Below, one piece after another: positions 9,265-17,463 of a stretch of 64,000 nucleotides of DNA. This stretch comes from Saprospiraceae bacterium. Lineage in GTDB: Bacteria; Bacteroidota; Bacteroidia; Chitinophagales; Saprospiraceae. The translations under genes and the position numbers were made by a program. Below the pieces are notes generated by a model that saw only the letters and a program-made list of their open reading frames with translations, was not told the DNA's origin and did no database searches. The DNA is taken from assembly GCA_026129545.1 (NCBI GenBank), contig JAHCHX010000001.1, positions 2,913,501 to 2,977,500 on the forward strand, given 5' to 3'. The first letter of the stretch is position 1. Each line of letters begins with the position of its first letter.

Positions 9265-10749
9265 ATGGCAGCGTCCAAACGCACCGCGTTCACGATTGGC
9301 GACATTGACAAACGATTGGTCTGGCTCTATCTGGCATTGGTCTCAATAGGGTGGATGATGATTTATTCGGTCAACTACGACCCGAACGGCCCGTTGCTCG
9401 GCGTATTCGACCTGACCAACAATGCGGGCAAGCAAATGCTTTTCATTTTGGTTTGCTTCGCCATGATTTTTGTAATCATGATGACCGACTGGTCGTTTTG
9501 GCGAACTTATAGTTTCATCATTTATTTATTCACGTTGGTATTATTGCCCGGAACCTTGATTTTTGGTCGAGAGGTGAATGGCGCAATGGCCTGGTATCAG
9601 TTTGGCGGTTTTTCTTTTCAGCCGTCTGAATTGGCCAAGTTCGGAACCAGTCTTGCTATGGCTGGATATTTGAGTTCCACGGGCGTTGATTTGGGCACAT
9701 GGCGTAGCCGTATTGCAGCATTCCTCATTTTTCTTGTGCCTGTGGGCATTATCATGGCTCAATCGGATACCGGCTCGGCGTTGATTTTTTTCTCTTTCTT
9801 TCTGGTGCTTTATCGCGAAGGGCTTTCCGGGACTTGGTATTTCTTGGGGGCAATTGCCATGTTGAGCGTGATTTTAGGCTTGGCTTGGCCTCCTGCTTAC
9901 ATTATGGCGGGCTACATAGCCATCTACAATTTTTTGCTCATCAGGCCCTTTCGCAAGCTGAACCGCTTGTGGTGGACGCTATGGACGTTGACGGTGGCGC
10001 TCACGGTTTCGTGGCCTGTTGTTTCCTCCGTGTTGCTTGATTGGATGGATAAAAAAGAAGGGGAAATCGCCAACTTTGACCTCTACATGCTGGGGCCTCA
10101 TTTTCTATTGGCCACTATCGCTTTTTTCTCAAACTACTGGGGCAAGGCATCGTTTATCCAAGCCGCTTTGTTGAGGCGATTGTCGGTGCTTTTGATGGCT
10201 TGTGGGTTGGTGTTCGCGGCCAATTTTGCCAGTACCAAACTCCTCGCTCCTCACCAACAGCAGCGCATCAACGTATGGCTCAATCCTTCCAAAACAACCG
10301 CTGCCGACGCACGCGGCTCTGCTTACAATATGCTTCATTCCAAAATGGCTATCGGCTCTGGAGGCATCGTAGGGAAGGGATATTTGAACGGCAACATGAC
10401 CAAACTCAAATATGTGCCTGAGCAAACAACCGACTTCATTTTCTGCACGGTGGGCGAGGAACATGGCTTTGTGGGCGTTCTCGTCGTGGTGGGGCTATTC
10501 ACATTCCTCCTATATCACATCACCGTGATTGCAGAGCGCCAACGCTCCAATTTTTCCCGCATCTATGCCTATTCGGTGGCAGGCATCATTTTCATACACT
10601 TCGTCGTGAACGTGGGCATGACTATGGGTATTTTCCCCATCATTGGCATTCCGTTGCCGTTTTTGAGCTATGGTGGCTCGTCGCTCATCGGGTTCTCCTT
10701 GATGATTGGGGTACTCTTGAAATTGGACAGCAATCGGAACTTGGCCTGA
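9265..10749 (+). CDS. rodA: Rod-shape SEDS peptidoglycan polymerase RodA
   Basis: SEDS-family membrane glycosyltransferase that polymerises lipid II for cell elongation with a class B PBP. The 494-residue protein has many membrane spans and family landmarks: the extracellular-loop region SGGIVGKGYLNG with TDFIFCTVGEEHGF, and the C-terminal GIPLPFLSYGGSS. The HFVVNVGMTMGIFPIIGIPLPF stretch favours RodA over FtsW. A long insertion-like region near residues 215-330 is typical of Bacteroidota RodA in my recollection. The preceding SPOR gene supports a cell-wall cluster. Start at ATG 9265 is the only good candidate. Confidence 0.93.
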   Translation: MAASKRTAFTIGDIDKRLVWLYLALVSIGWMMIYSVNYDPNGPLLGVFDLTNNAGKQMLFILVCFAMIFVIMMTDWSFWRTYSFIIYLFTLVLLPGTLIFGREVNGAMAWYQFGGFSFQPSELAKFGTSLAMAGYLSSTGVDLGTWRSRIAAFLIFLVPVGIIMAQSDTGSALIFFSFFLVLYREGLSGTWYFLGAIAMLSVILGLAWPPAYIMAGYIAIYNFLLIRPFRKLNRLWWTLWTLTVALTVSWPVVSSVLLDWMDKKEGEIANFDLYMLGPHFLLATIAFFSNYWGKASFIQAALLRRLSVLLMACGLVFAANFASTKLLAPHQQQRINVWLNPSKTTAADARGSAYNMLHSKMAIGSGGIVGKGYLNGNMTKLKYVPEQTTDFIFCTVGEEHGFVGVLVVVGLFTFLLYHITVIAERQRSNFSRIYAYSVAGIIFIHFVVNVGMTMGIFPIIGIPLPFLSYGGSSLIGFSLMIGVLLKLDSNRNLA

Positions 10750-10784
10750 CGAGCCTACAATTGCGTTTGCCCTGTTCGTCATTT

Positions 10785-11348
10785 TCATTCATGATTTTTC
10801 AAGGCTTCAATCTTTTCTATCAAGGTCTCCGCGATAGTGCCAGTATATCGGTCAAACATTTTTATCATGTCAATTTCCATGTCAAGAAGTTTGGGAAATC
10901 GCTGATAGGCAAGAGCAAGCATTTGTTTTTTTAATTCAAGCCCGTGCGTTGTGTCAACGAGCATCGTATTTTCAGAAGACAATGTTTGCCCATCTATAAA
11001 TTGTTCTATCGTGGCTATCAGGAGCGTGGCTTGTGTTTTGGCAAAATGGCTGAATGTCTTGATTTGCGCGTCGTTCAGCAAATGGAAACCGGGGTAGTGC
11101 TCAAAGGCATAATCGCGCACCAGCAATGCAATTTCGTTCGCTTGGCTCTCCCTTCCGATTTTTTTGCGCTCTTGTTCCATCTCGGCATCCAGCGAGCCAT
11201 AAGTGCCTCGTTCGCCAGCCCTTTTGTCCATCCATGCGCCGCCCTCATCATAGCGTTCTTCTTTGAGCCACGACTGTTTTTGCCTGCGACGGTTGAGCAG
11301 ACCAACTATTAGCACAAACAAAATGAATAGGCCGAATAGTAAACCCAT
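10785..11348 (-). CDS. Membrane-anchored hypothetical protein
   Basis: 187 residues. An N-terminal membrane segment (about 2-18, LLFGLFILFVLIVGLL) is followed by a basic stop-transfer stretch (NRRRQK), a charged linker and a mostly helical region from about 60 to the end. I do not recognise the family. It converges on rodA and is preceded by the repeat-rich gap 11349-11693. It is probably an inner-membrane protein with a cytoplasmic helical domain (inference from the positive-inside rule). Confidence 0.7.
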   Translation of the reverse strand: MGLLFGLFILFVLIVGLLNRRRQKQSWLKEERYDEGGAWMDKRAGERGTYGSLDAEMEQERKKIGRESQANEIALLVRDYAFEHYPGFHLLNDAQIKTFSHFAKTQATLLIATIEQFIDGQTLSSENTMLVDTTHGLELKKQMLALAYQRFPKLLDMEIDMIKMFDRYTGTIAETLIEKIEALKNHE

Positions 11349-11395
11349 AGTTGATTTTTTTTGTAAAAACTAAGGTAGAGGGTTGAGGGTAGAAG

Positions 11396-11682
11396 CACAC
11401 TACTGAACGTTGTTTTTGTGCCGCAAAGACACAAAGGCACAAAATGCGGCAAATCAACGAGTATTTTGCTTTGCGTCTTTGTGACTTCGTGGCAAATTTG
11501 AAAATATCCAGTAGTGTGGTCCATCACATCTATCTTCTTTGCAAAAACATCGCATCTTCAAGACGTTGTAGATGCGATGTCTTGTAAAGAAGATAAAATT
11601 GGTTAGTGGGCATTCCTGTCCGCTCGTTGAAACGAACGGTTTCAAGATGATAGATGTGTGTTGTGGTTGTCCACATGAAGTC
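11396..11682. repeat. Nested fold-back repeats between two genes
   Basis: CACACTACTG (11396-11405) is exactly inverted at 11509-11518. Inside, two arms of the type GCCRCRAAG-CACAAAG face each other. Next, 11532-11558 is an imperfect inverted copy of about 11571-11596 (TATCTTCTTT arms), and CATCTATC near 11526 is inverted near 11650. The gap 11349-11693 carries no gene; it looks like one or two decayed fold-back elements. Confidence 0.6.
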
Positions 11683-11693
11683 ACGAAGAGCCA

Positions 11694-13163
11694 TTATTTT
11701 TTCAAAAACGCTACTGCTCTCTGCCAATCCGCCATTTTGAAAACAACCGCTCCAACCGCTCCTGCCAGCAAGCCGATTCCGCATTTCACCCACCAGTCCA
11801 AATCGGTTTTTTCAAAAACAAACCAACTCGCGGCGAGCACGAACGCGGCAAAACCCGCCTTGCGCAGCCACCATTTTTGGCTCGGCCAAAAATCGAACGT
11901 TTTGGCGCACAGCCACATCATGCCGACGGACACGAACGATTGCGTCAGCACCGCTGCCAGCGCCGTCCCAAAGGCTTGATAACGAGGAATCAGGAAGAGA
12001 TTCAGCACGAGATTGAGCAAAATGCCGAAGATGAAAACCCGACCCATTTCTCTCAGTTTTTCGTGTGCTGTCAGCAGCGTTCCGAAAATATATGTCAAAC
12101 TCACTGGCACAAAAGCCCAAATCAACACACCCAAAGTATCCCAACGATAAGCATTCGCCCGGGTCGGCATCATCAGGCGCAGTAAATCTTCGCGGGCAAA
12201 GCAAATGACGGTCACCAAAGTCAGACTTCCCGCCCACAACAGGTTGAAACTCAACGAAGCGAGCGACCGGGCACCGTTTGTCCCGTCATTTTTTAGCAGC
12301 CGCGCAAACATCGGCAGTAGCAGCGACGCGAACATGAAGCCGAACATATTGCAGGCATCGAGCAGACGGTATGCCCCGGCAAAAACCTCGGCGTGGGCTT
12401 TTCCATCGGGCAACAGGCGTTCGAGTAAAACCCCGTCGAGGCGCGTGTAGGCGAACATGAGCAGGATGACGAGGGCGTAAGGAAAACTTTTGCGGAGCAA
12501 AAACAAAACAACGGGACGACCCGCCCGCCAGTTTTTCGCCCAAGAAGGCCGCACCGGGAAATCGGCTTTTTGCCGTAGCACCCAAAAAACGATAAGCGCC
12601 GTGAGCGCCAAAGCCAGCGTTTGCGCGAGCGCGAAAGTCTCGATGTTGAGCGGGATGCCCGGCAGATTTCCCCACAGCAAAATGCCGCAAGTGGCGAGCA
12701 TGAGCAATTTGTCCAGCGAAGAAAGCAGGCTGTCGAGCCGATAATGGCCGAGGCCGGAAAGGTTGGAGCGCAGATACAAGGTCAGTTGAACCAGCACGGC
12801 GTTGAACAGCAGAATGAGCAGCAGCGGCAGTTCGCGCGAGCCGTAGCCGAAAATTCCCCAAGCGACGAACAGCGTTAAAACGATGTAGAAAACGCCGAGC
12901 AAAAATTTGATTGCCAGCAAATTGGGAAAATATTTTGGCAGCAACTGCGGGTGCTGACTCAGGTAGCGGCTGTTGAAATTCTGAATCCCAAAGTCGTTGA
13001 GGATTTGAAAAATGTAGGTAAGATTGAGCAATGCGAAATACAGCCCGTAGTCCTCGCCGACGCGGTTTTGCACCGTCAGGTCAATGCCGAAAATGAAAAA
13101 CGGCTTTATCAGCAGGTTGATAAAGACGAGCAGGAGGACGTTGAGGATGAATTCGCGGTTCAC
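11694..13163 (-). CDS. Polysaccharide flippase of the MOP superfamily
   Basis: A 489-residue membrane protein with about 12-14 hydrophobic spans, beginning NREFILNVLLLVFINLLIKP and carrying the YGLYFALLNLTYIFQ region typical of Wzx-like polysaccharide transporters. Such proteins move lipid-linked sugars across the inner membrane. The start is GTG at 13163. It is the last gene of a minus-strand series after the LytTR regulator, with a hairpin between them, so a separate transcript is likely. The substrate cannot be read from the sequence. A second, unrelated-looking flippase lies at 34056-35543. Confidence 0.85.
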   Translation of the reverse strand: MNREFILNVLLLVFINLLIKPFFIFGIDLTVQNRVGEDYGLYFALLNLTYIFQILNDFGIQNFNSRYLSQHPQLLPKYFPNLLAIKFLLGVFYIVLTLFVAWGIFGYGSRELPLLLILLFNAVLVQLTLYLRSNLSGLGHYRLDSLLSSLDKLLMLATCGILLWGNLPGIPLNIETFALAQTLALALTALIVFWVLRQKADFPVRPSWAKNWRAGRPVVLFLLRKSFPYALVILLMFAYTRLDGVLLERLLPDGKAHAEVFAGAYRLLDACNMFGFMFASLLLPMFARLLKNDGTNGARSLASLSFNLLWAGSLTLVTVICFAREDLLRLMMPTRANAYRWDTLGVLIWAFVPVSLTYIFGTLLTAHEKLREMGRVFIFGILLNLVLNLFLIPRYQAFGTALAAVLTQSFVSVGMMWLCAKTFDFWPSQKWWLRKAGFAAFVLAASWFVFEKTDLDWWVKCGIGLLAGAVGAVVFKMADWQRAVAFLKK

Positions 13164-13191
13164 GCGGCGAAGGTAGGATTAACGTCGGTTT

Positions 13192-13224
13192 AACGTCGGA
13201 AGGGTTCCAAACCCTTCCGACGTT
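13192..13224. terminator. Palindromic hairpin after the LytTR regulator
   Basis: AACGTCGGAAGGGTT (13192-13206) pairs perfectly with 13210-13224 around a 3-nt loop. The right arm is then repeated directly at about 13230-13244. No long T-run follows, so termination would be weak. The core GGAAGGGTT recurs in the hairpin at 19304-19336. Confidence 0.6.
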
Positions 13225-13247
13225 TGTCAAAACCCTTCCGACGTTTG

Positions 13248-13997
13248 TCAAACGGTCTTTATTCGTTTCAAAAACTCTTCTTTTAATGTCTTGCTCAAAG
13301 GCAAAGTTTTTTGTCCGATGACCACCGTGCTCTCATCCACTTCGTCTATCTGCGCGAGATTGACAATGTGCGAACGGTGGATGCGCTGGAAAAGGGCGGC
13401 AGGCAATTGGTCTTCCAAGGTTTTCATCGGCATGCTGAGGAGGTATTCTCTTGTTTTGGTGAAAATGCGGCAGTAGTTCCGCTCGGCTTCGATATAAAGA
13501 ATGGCCTCGAACAGGATTTTGACCATCCTGTCTTTATTTCGTACAAAAATGCGGTCGGAAAGGATGTAGGGGTTGTCTTCGCCCGTTTTTTGTTCCCGAT
13601 GTTCGGCGGGAGATTGGTTCGCCATGAGGCTGATGGTGAGTTCCAAGGCCCGTTGCAAGTCCAATTTTTTGAAAGGTTTTGCCAAAAAGGCATAAGGCTT
13701 TGCTGCTTTGGCGCGGTTGAAGGTAGCATCGTCGCTATTGGCAGTCAGGAAAATGACGGGGATGTGATGCTCTTGTTGCAAGACCTGCGCCAGGGCGATG
13801 CCGTCCATGCTGCCTTTCAACTGGATGTCGAGCAGGGCAATGTCGGGCGCGTTTTCTTCCAATTGCAGCAGGGCTTCTTCGGCGCGGGACATGATGCCGG
13901 TGACCTCGTAGCCGAGTTCGCTGAGGAACATAGCGACTTTCGCGCCGATGAGCATCTCATCTTCTACCACCAATATTTTGACAGGACTTTCGGTCAT
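13248..13997 (-). CDS. LytTR-family response regulator
   Basis: 249 residues: a receiver domain (about 7-125) with acidic pair Glu12/Asp13, phospho-acceptor Asp57 in ALLDIQL, Thr85 and Lys107, then a LytTR DNA-binding domain (about 148-249, AILYIEAERNYCRIFT and FQRIHRSHIVNLAQI). It should act as a transcription factor controlled by the adjacent kinase. Its ATG overlaps the kinase stop (ATGA at 13994-13997), which points to translational coupling. Targets are not evident; LytTR proteins in Bacteroidota often control nearby genes. Confidence 0.95.
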   Translation of the reverse strand: MTESPVKILVVEDEMLIGAKVAMFLSELGYEVTGIMSRAEEALLQLEENAPDIALLDIQLKGSMDGIALAQVLQQEHHIPVIFLTANSDDATFNRAKAAKPYAFLAKPFKKLDLQRALELTISLMANQSPAEHREQKTGEDNPYILSDRIFVRNKDRMVKILFEAILYIEAERNYCRIFTKTREYLLSMPMKTLEDQLPAALFQRIHRSHIVNLAQIDEVDESTVVIGQKTLPLSKTLKEEFLKRIKTV

Positions 13998-14701
13998 GCC
14001 GCTTTTTTCAAGTTGAAATCAAAAATTACTGTGGTACCATTTTTCACTTCTTCCCGCATGGTGCCGCTCAATTGGCGGGTGAGGAGCGACACCAATTGTC
14101 CGCCGAAACCCGTGCCGTGTGTCAGGCTACTTTTGCCCACACCGTCGTCAGCGACTTCCAAGTGCAACATTCCTGCCGGATTTTTTTCCAATTTGATGCG
14201 CACCTTGCCTTTTCGACCGTCGGGGAAAGCGTATTTCAAGGTATTGGTCAGGAGTTCGTTGACGATGAGGCCGAGGGGAACAGCCGTGTCAATGTCAACA
14301 TCCAATTGGTCCATCGCGCATTCGATGCTCACGCGGTCGTCCGCGCCAAAAGAATCGAGGACACTTTCGCTGAGGTTGAGGAAATAGTCTTTCATTTCGA
14401 TAGCCGCGAGTTTGTCGCGCTGGTACAGTTTCTGGTGGACGATGCCAATGGACTGCACCCGGTTTTGGCCTTCCAGCATGGCGTCTTTGATACCTTGGTC
14501 GTCAATTTGTGCGGATTGCAGTGCCAAAAGGCTCGACACCACTTCGAGGTTGTTTTTGACGCGGTGGTGGATTTCCTTCAAAAGCAATTCGTTTTCGGCG
14601 TTTTTGGTCGCCAAAAGTTGGTTGGCCTTCGTGCGGGCGCGGTAACTGCGGTAGCCGAAAAACAAAAAACCTGCGAGCAATGCCGCCACGCCGATGCTCA
14701 A
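13994..14701 (-). CDS. HisKA_2 histidine kinase, separated from its sensor by an in-frame TAA
   Basis: The segment begins with a membrane span (about residues 2-17), then a HisKA_2 dimerisation/phospho-acceptor motif (LLLKEIHHRVKNN, His near 45) and an HATPase_c domain (GLIVNELLTNTLKYAFP, then DDGVGK and GTGFGGQLV). There is no ATG at the 5' end; the only start in frame near the boundary is TTG at 14701. The upstream frame (TPR sensor) is continuous with it except for one TAA at 14705-14707, and Bacteroidota proteins of this type normally carry TPR, span and kinase in one chain. So this is either the downstream half of a broken gene, a sequencing error, or a split pair. Confidence 0.85.
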   Translation of the reverse strand: MSIGVAALLAGFLFFGYRSYRARTKANQLLATKNAENELLLKEIHHRVKNNLEVVSSLLALQSAQIDDQGIKDAMLEGQNRVQSIGIVHQKLYQRDKLAAIEMKDYFLNLSESVLDSFGADDRVSIECAMDQLDVDIDTAVPLGLIVNELLTNTLKYAFPDGRKGKVRIKLEKNPAGMLHLEVADDGVGKSSLTHGTGFGGQLVSLLTRQLSGTMREEVKNGTTVIFDFNLKKAA

Positions 14702-14704
14702 CCA

Positions 14705-15877
14705 TTACACCAATCGCTGTTGGGAAATTTGCTGCTCCTGCGAGGCGATGGTGGCTTCTTTCTTTTCTGTTTCGTACTGGGTGCGCAGTTCCGAAATGGC
14801 TGCGTCGCTTTGGATGGACGCGGTGCTGTCCCGCATCTGTCGGGCTTTCTTTTGGTACAACAAGGCCGATTTGTAGTCGCCTAATTTTTCGTAAATCGTG
14901 CTGGCGTGGCCGTAGTTCTCGGTAAGGTTGCTGATGTCGCCCCCTTTCTCTTGCAATGCGATGGTTTTCAACTGGTAGGGCAAGGCATCGGCATATTTTC
15001 CCATCAATAAGTTGACCTCTCCGAGGTTGGCGATGGCGGTGGAGATGCCGCCGGGGTAGTTCGCTTTTTCGGAATTGGCCAGACACACTTTGTAGTCTTC
15101 CAATGCCTCGGCATAGCGCCCCAAGCGTTTGAGCGCGTTGCCCCGGCAATTGATGATGTCGGCTATGTTGCTGAGAGACGGGTCGGACGAGCGCGTCAAT
15201 TCGAGTGCCTGATTGTAGTAAGCCAAAGCCTGCGCATTGTCGCCCATGGCGATACAGGCATCCCCCGCATAGCGCAGGGCGTAAGGCAATTCTCGCTGAA
15301 AATTGTTTTTTTGGCAAATGTCAATCGCTCTCCGGGCATATTCTAAGGCTTCCTGCTGCCTTCCCTGTAGGAGCAAATCATCGGACACCCGGCCCAGGGC
15401 ATCGGCGATTTTTTCTTGGTCGCCCAATTCTTCCATGCGCCGCAGCGCCTGAAGGTCGGCCGCCATGGCTTGGGCGATTTCCCCTCTGCGTTTGTGTACC
15501 CAAGCGATTTTGAAATAGGTCGTGGCCTCGCCCCTTTTATTGCCCGCTGCTGTGTAGCCAGCCATGGCTTTGTCAAAGAACAGCGTAGCGGAATCCAGCT
15601 GCCCGAGGTTGGCGTGCATCCGGCCTTGCATTTCGTGGAATTTGGGCTGCCAGTTTTTGTCGCCCGTTTTTTCGGCCAGTGCCACGCCGCGTTTTGCGTA
15701 GCCTAGGGCTGTTTTGAAGTCCACGCCAAAAGCCATGTTGGTCATTTGACTGAGCAGTTCGAGGCGTTGTGTGTCGGCTTGTGCGACTGCAAAACGCTGT
15801 TCAAGGCTATCGAGCGGGGAGTTTTGGCTGAAAAGAAGTTGGCAGGGGAAGCAGAGCAGGAAAAAAAGTTTTCTCAT
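14705..15877 (-). CDS. TPR sensor portion of a histidine kinase, ended by an in-frame TAA
   Basis: From ATG 15877 (MRKLFFLL) a signal peptide is followed by about seven tetratricopeptide repeats (for example KTALGYAKRGVALAEKTGD and NAQALAYYNQALELTRSSD) up to about residue 350, then a coiled coil rich in Glu/Gln (SQEQQISQQRLV) that runs to the TAA at 14705. A membrane span begins three codons after the stop. The expected glutamine at the stop position would need only TAA to be CAA. The repeats would be periplasmic and sense an unknown ligand or partner. The EAD11-like gene ends 19 bp upstream, so these genes probably form one operon. Confidence 0.85.
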   Translation of the reverse strand: MRKLFFLLCFPCQLLFSQNSPLDSLEQRFAVAQADTQRLELLSQMTNMAFGVDFKTALGYAKRGVALAEKTGDKNWQPKFHEMQGRMHANLGQLDSATLFFDKAMAGYTAAGNKRGEATTYFKIAWVHKRRGEIAQAMAADLQALRRMEELGDQEKIADALGRVSDDLLLQGRQQEALEYARRAIDICQKNNFQRELPYALRYAGDACIAMGDNAQALAYYNQALELTRSSDPSLSNIADIINCRGNALKRLGRYAEALEDYKVCLANSEKANYPGGISTAIANLGEVNLLMGKYADALPYQLKTIALQEKGGDISNLTENYGHASTIYEKLGDYKSALLYQKKARQMRDSTASIQSDAAISELRTQYETEKKEATIASQEQQISQQRLV

Positions 15878-15896
15878 ATTACGGTACTGCACACTG

Positions 15897-16673
15897 TTAT
15901 GTGTGATTAATTTTTTTGTAAAGTCGCCGAAAAGGCTCGGTTGTGTGAGCGCTATACCTTCTCAAATCATTGTTGCCTGGTCTTGGAAAATTAATCAAGC
16001 CCGTTTTTTCTGCGCTTATTAAGTAGGCCTCAGCCATTTCCCTGTTAAAATTCATTTCTTTTTGGACACTTGTCAAGAACTCCTGCCAATTCTCGGCATT
16101 CATTCTTTTTCGAGTTACATCGGGCGTAGAATGGTCGGAATATGTCATTTCAAACTTATAAAGCAACATCACCAACCGGATTTCTGTAAAACTTAGATTG
16201 TCCAGAGCGTTGAAGTCAAAATCGAATTCATCCATTTCTTGTGGCTGCTCTGCTGAAAAAGTATTGCTTAAGAGATCAGCGAAGTATTTAATTTTTTCTT
16301 GTCTTCTTGTTTTCAGAACACTCAAAAAAGTCTGTCCGCATGCGTGAATGAAATCTTCGTTCCGAGATAGCTCTTCGGTAATTTCAAAATTATTATCAGA
16401 AAGTCTATTGAAAAATGTTGTTGCTCTCTTCTGCTCAATTTCACTGAGTGTTCGTAGTGCCGCCTGTGTAACTCTGGCTTTTTCTAGCAAGTAATCTTCG
16501 GCCTTCAATGTACCCAACCCAAACATTTTCTCCACGGAAGTCATCTTATTTTGTAATAAAATGATTTCGTGCCTTTTTTCCGTTGTTGTGGTTTCTTTTG
16601 AAATCATGTCGAGCGCAGGAAGGGTCTCACCCTCCGCTATCAATTTTTCGGCGTTCAGAATTTCATTACTCAT
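15897..16673 (-). CDS. Effector-associated-domain-11-like protein
   Basis: 258 residues. The first 75 (LNAEKLIAEGETLPALDMI through the KMFGLGTLKAEDYLLEKARV region) match the pattern I know for effector-associated domain 11: a short helix with an x-G-x-x-x-x-AL motif, a stretch of helix, then G-x-l-x-x-E and a final helix. EADs are adaptor domains linked to NTP-dependent conflict systems. The rest (about 85-258) is helical with a TRRQEKIKYFADLL motif and FTEIRLVMLLYKF; I cannot name it. Start ATG 16673 is chosen over the TTG at 16679. It lies 19 bp before the TPR sensor on the same strand. The family call is by eye and moderate. Confidence 0.6.
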   Translation of the reverse strand: MSNEILNAEKLIAEGETLPALDMISKETTTTEKRHEIILLQNKMTSVEKMFGLGTLKAEDYLLEKARVTQAALRTLSEIEQKRATTFFNRLSDNNFEITEELSRNEDFIHACGQTFLSVLKTRRQEKIKYFADLLSNTFSAEQPQEMDEFDFDFNALDNLSFTEIRLVMLLYKFEMTYSDHSTPDVTRKRMNAENWQEFLTSVQKEMNFNREMAEAYLISAEKTGLINFPRPGNNDLRRYSAHTTEPFRRLYKKINHT

Positions 16674-16721
16674 TACCAATGATTTTGTAGTTTAAAATTC
16701 AAAGTTGCGGCTAACATTCGG

Positions 16722-16801
16722 TCAACGAGTCCCAGCCTTCGGACAGTAAAACCCGCCATTGGGACAATAGCACGCAGGACTTGCCTCGCAAGGAGGCTAC
16801 A
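16722..16801 (-). pseudogene. Possible cysteine-rich gene remnant in the 16680-16977 gap
   Basis: Between two stops, the minus strand reads PPCEASPACYCPNGGFYCPKAGTR-like residues, resembling the CPPGFYCPDG repeats of the Cys-rich secreted protein 0.7 kb away on the other strand. It is about 25 codons, without a start. Chance similarity is possible. The rest of 16680-16977 has no convincing gene; a 101-codon frame covering it is unsupported. Confidence 0.25.
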
Positions 16802-16977
16802 TTTGAAACAGGGGGGAGATTGCTTTTTCTGGCAGGACGAAGGTAGCGCAACTACTATGAGTTTCGATGCTCGTGAAAACATCTGATTTTCAAAATCGGG
16901 TATTTCCACGCTGCTGCAGTCAAAAGTAAATTGCCCATTATTCCCATTTCCTTTTTTACAAACATAATTTGCTAACA

Positions 16978-17430
16978 ATGAAAAAAGTCATTCAATCCAG
17001 CCTCTTTTTCGTGGCCCTTCTGTGCGCCGCTTTCACCACGACTTTGAACGCCCAAGACGTTGACAAAGAAATGGTGGCCTTTGCCCAGCAGTTTCAAGAT
17101 GCCTACAACAAAGAAGACCACGCTACCCTCAAAACCTTCTACACCGCCGATGCCGTCAGGGTCGCCAAGGATGGCACCAGCATCACGGGAGCCGAGGCAA
17201 TCGGAGCATTTTGGGCCGAACAATTCAAAGGCGCCGATGCTACCCTCACGCTCAAGCAGTCAAGCGTGGTATGGAAAGATGTCAGCCATGCCTATGTCGC
17301 AACCGGCACTTACCATGTGACCGGCGTCACCGTGAAAGGGGACAAAATCAATCTTTCGGGCACCTATACCAATACGATGCTTAAGGAAAATGGCGCTTGG
17401 AAAATGACCAAATCTGTGCTGAGCGAGTAA
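16978..17430 (+). CDS. Secreted NTF2-like (DUF4440/SnoaL-type) protein
   Basis: 150 residues with a clear signal peptide (about 1-24, ending LNAQ) and an NTF2-like cone fold: the helix FAQQFQDAYNKEDHATLKTFYT, the AVRVAKDGTSITGAEAI turn, and C-terminal strands ending GAWKMTKSVLSE. The family covers small-molecule binding and enzymatic roles; the ligand here is unknown. ATG 16978 is the right start; the frame extends 9 bp upstream through TTG. The next gene begins 33 bp downstream on the same strand and is also exported, so they may be co-transcribed. Confidence 0.88.
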   Translation: MKKVIQSSLFFVALLCAAFTTTLNAQDVDKEMVAFAQQFQDAYNKEDHATLKTFYTADAVRVAKDGTSITGAEAIGAFWAEQFKGADATLTLKQSSVVWKDVSHAYVATGTYHVTGVTVKGDKINLSGTYTNTMLKENGAWKMTKSVLSE

Positions 17431-17463
17431 ACAACACCACTTTCACAATCAAATTTTGCTACA

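Noticed and set aside
16673..16978. A 101-codon frame on the minus strand between the EAD11-like and NTF2-like genes
   Set aside because: No family, odd composition, and overlap with a promoter region; only a short Cys-rich fragment in another frame looks meaningful.
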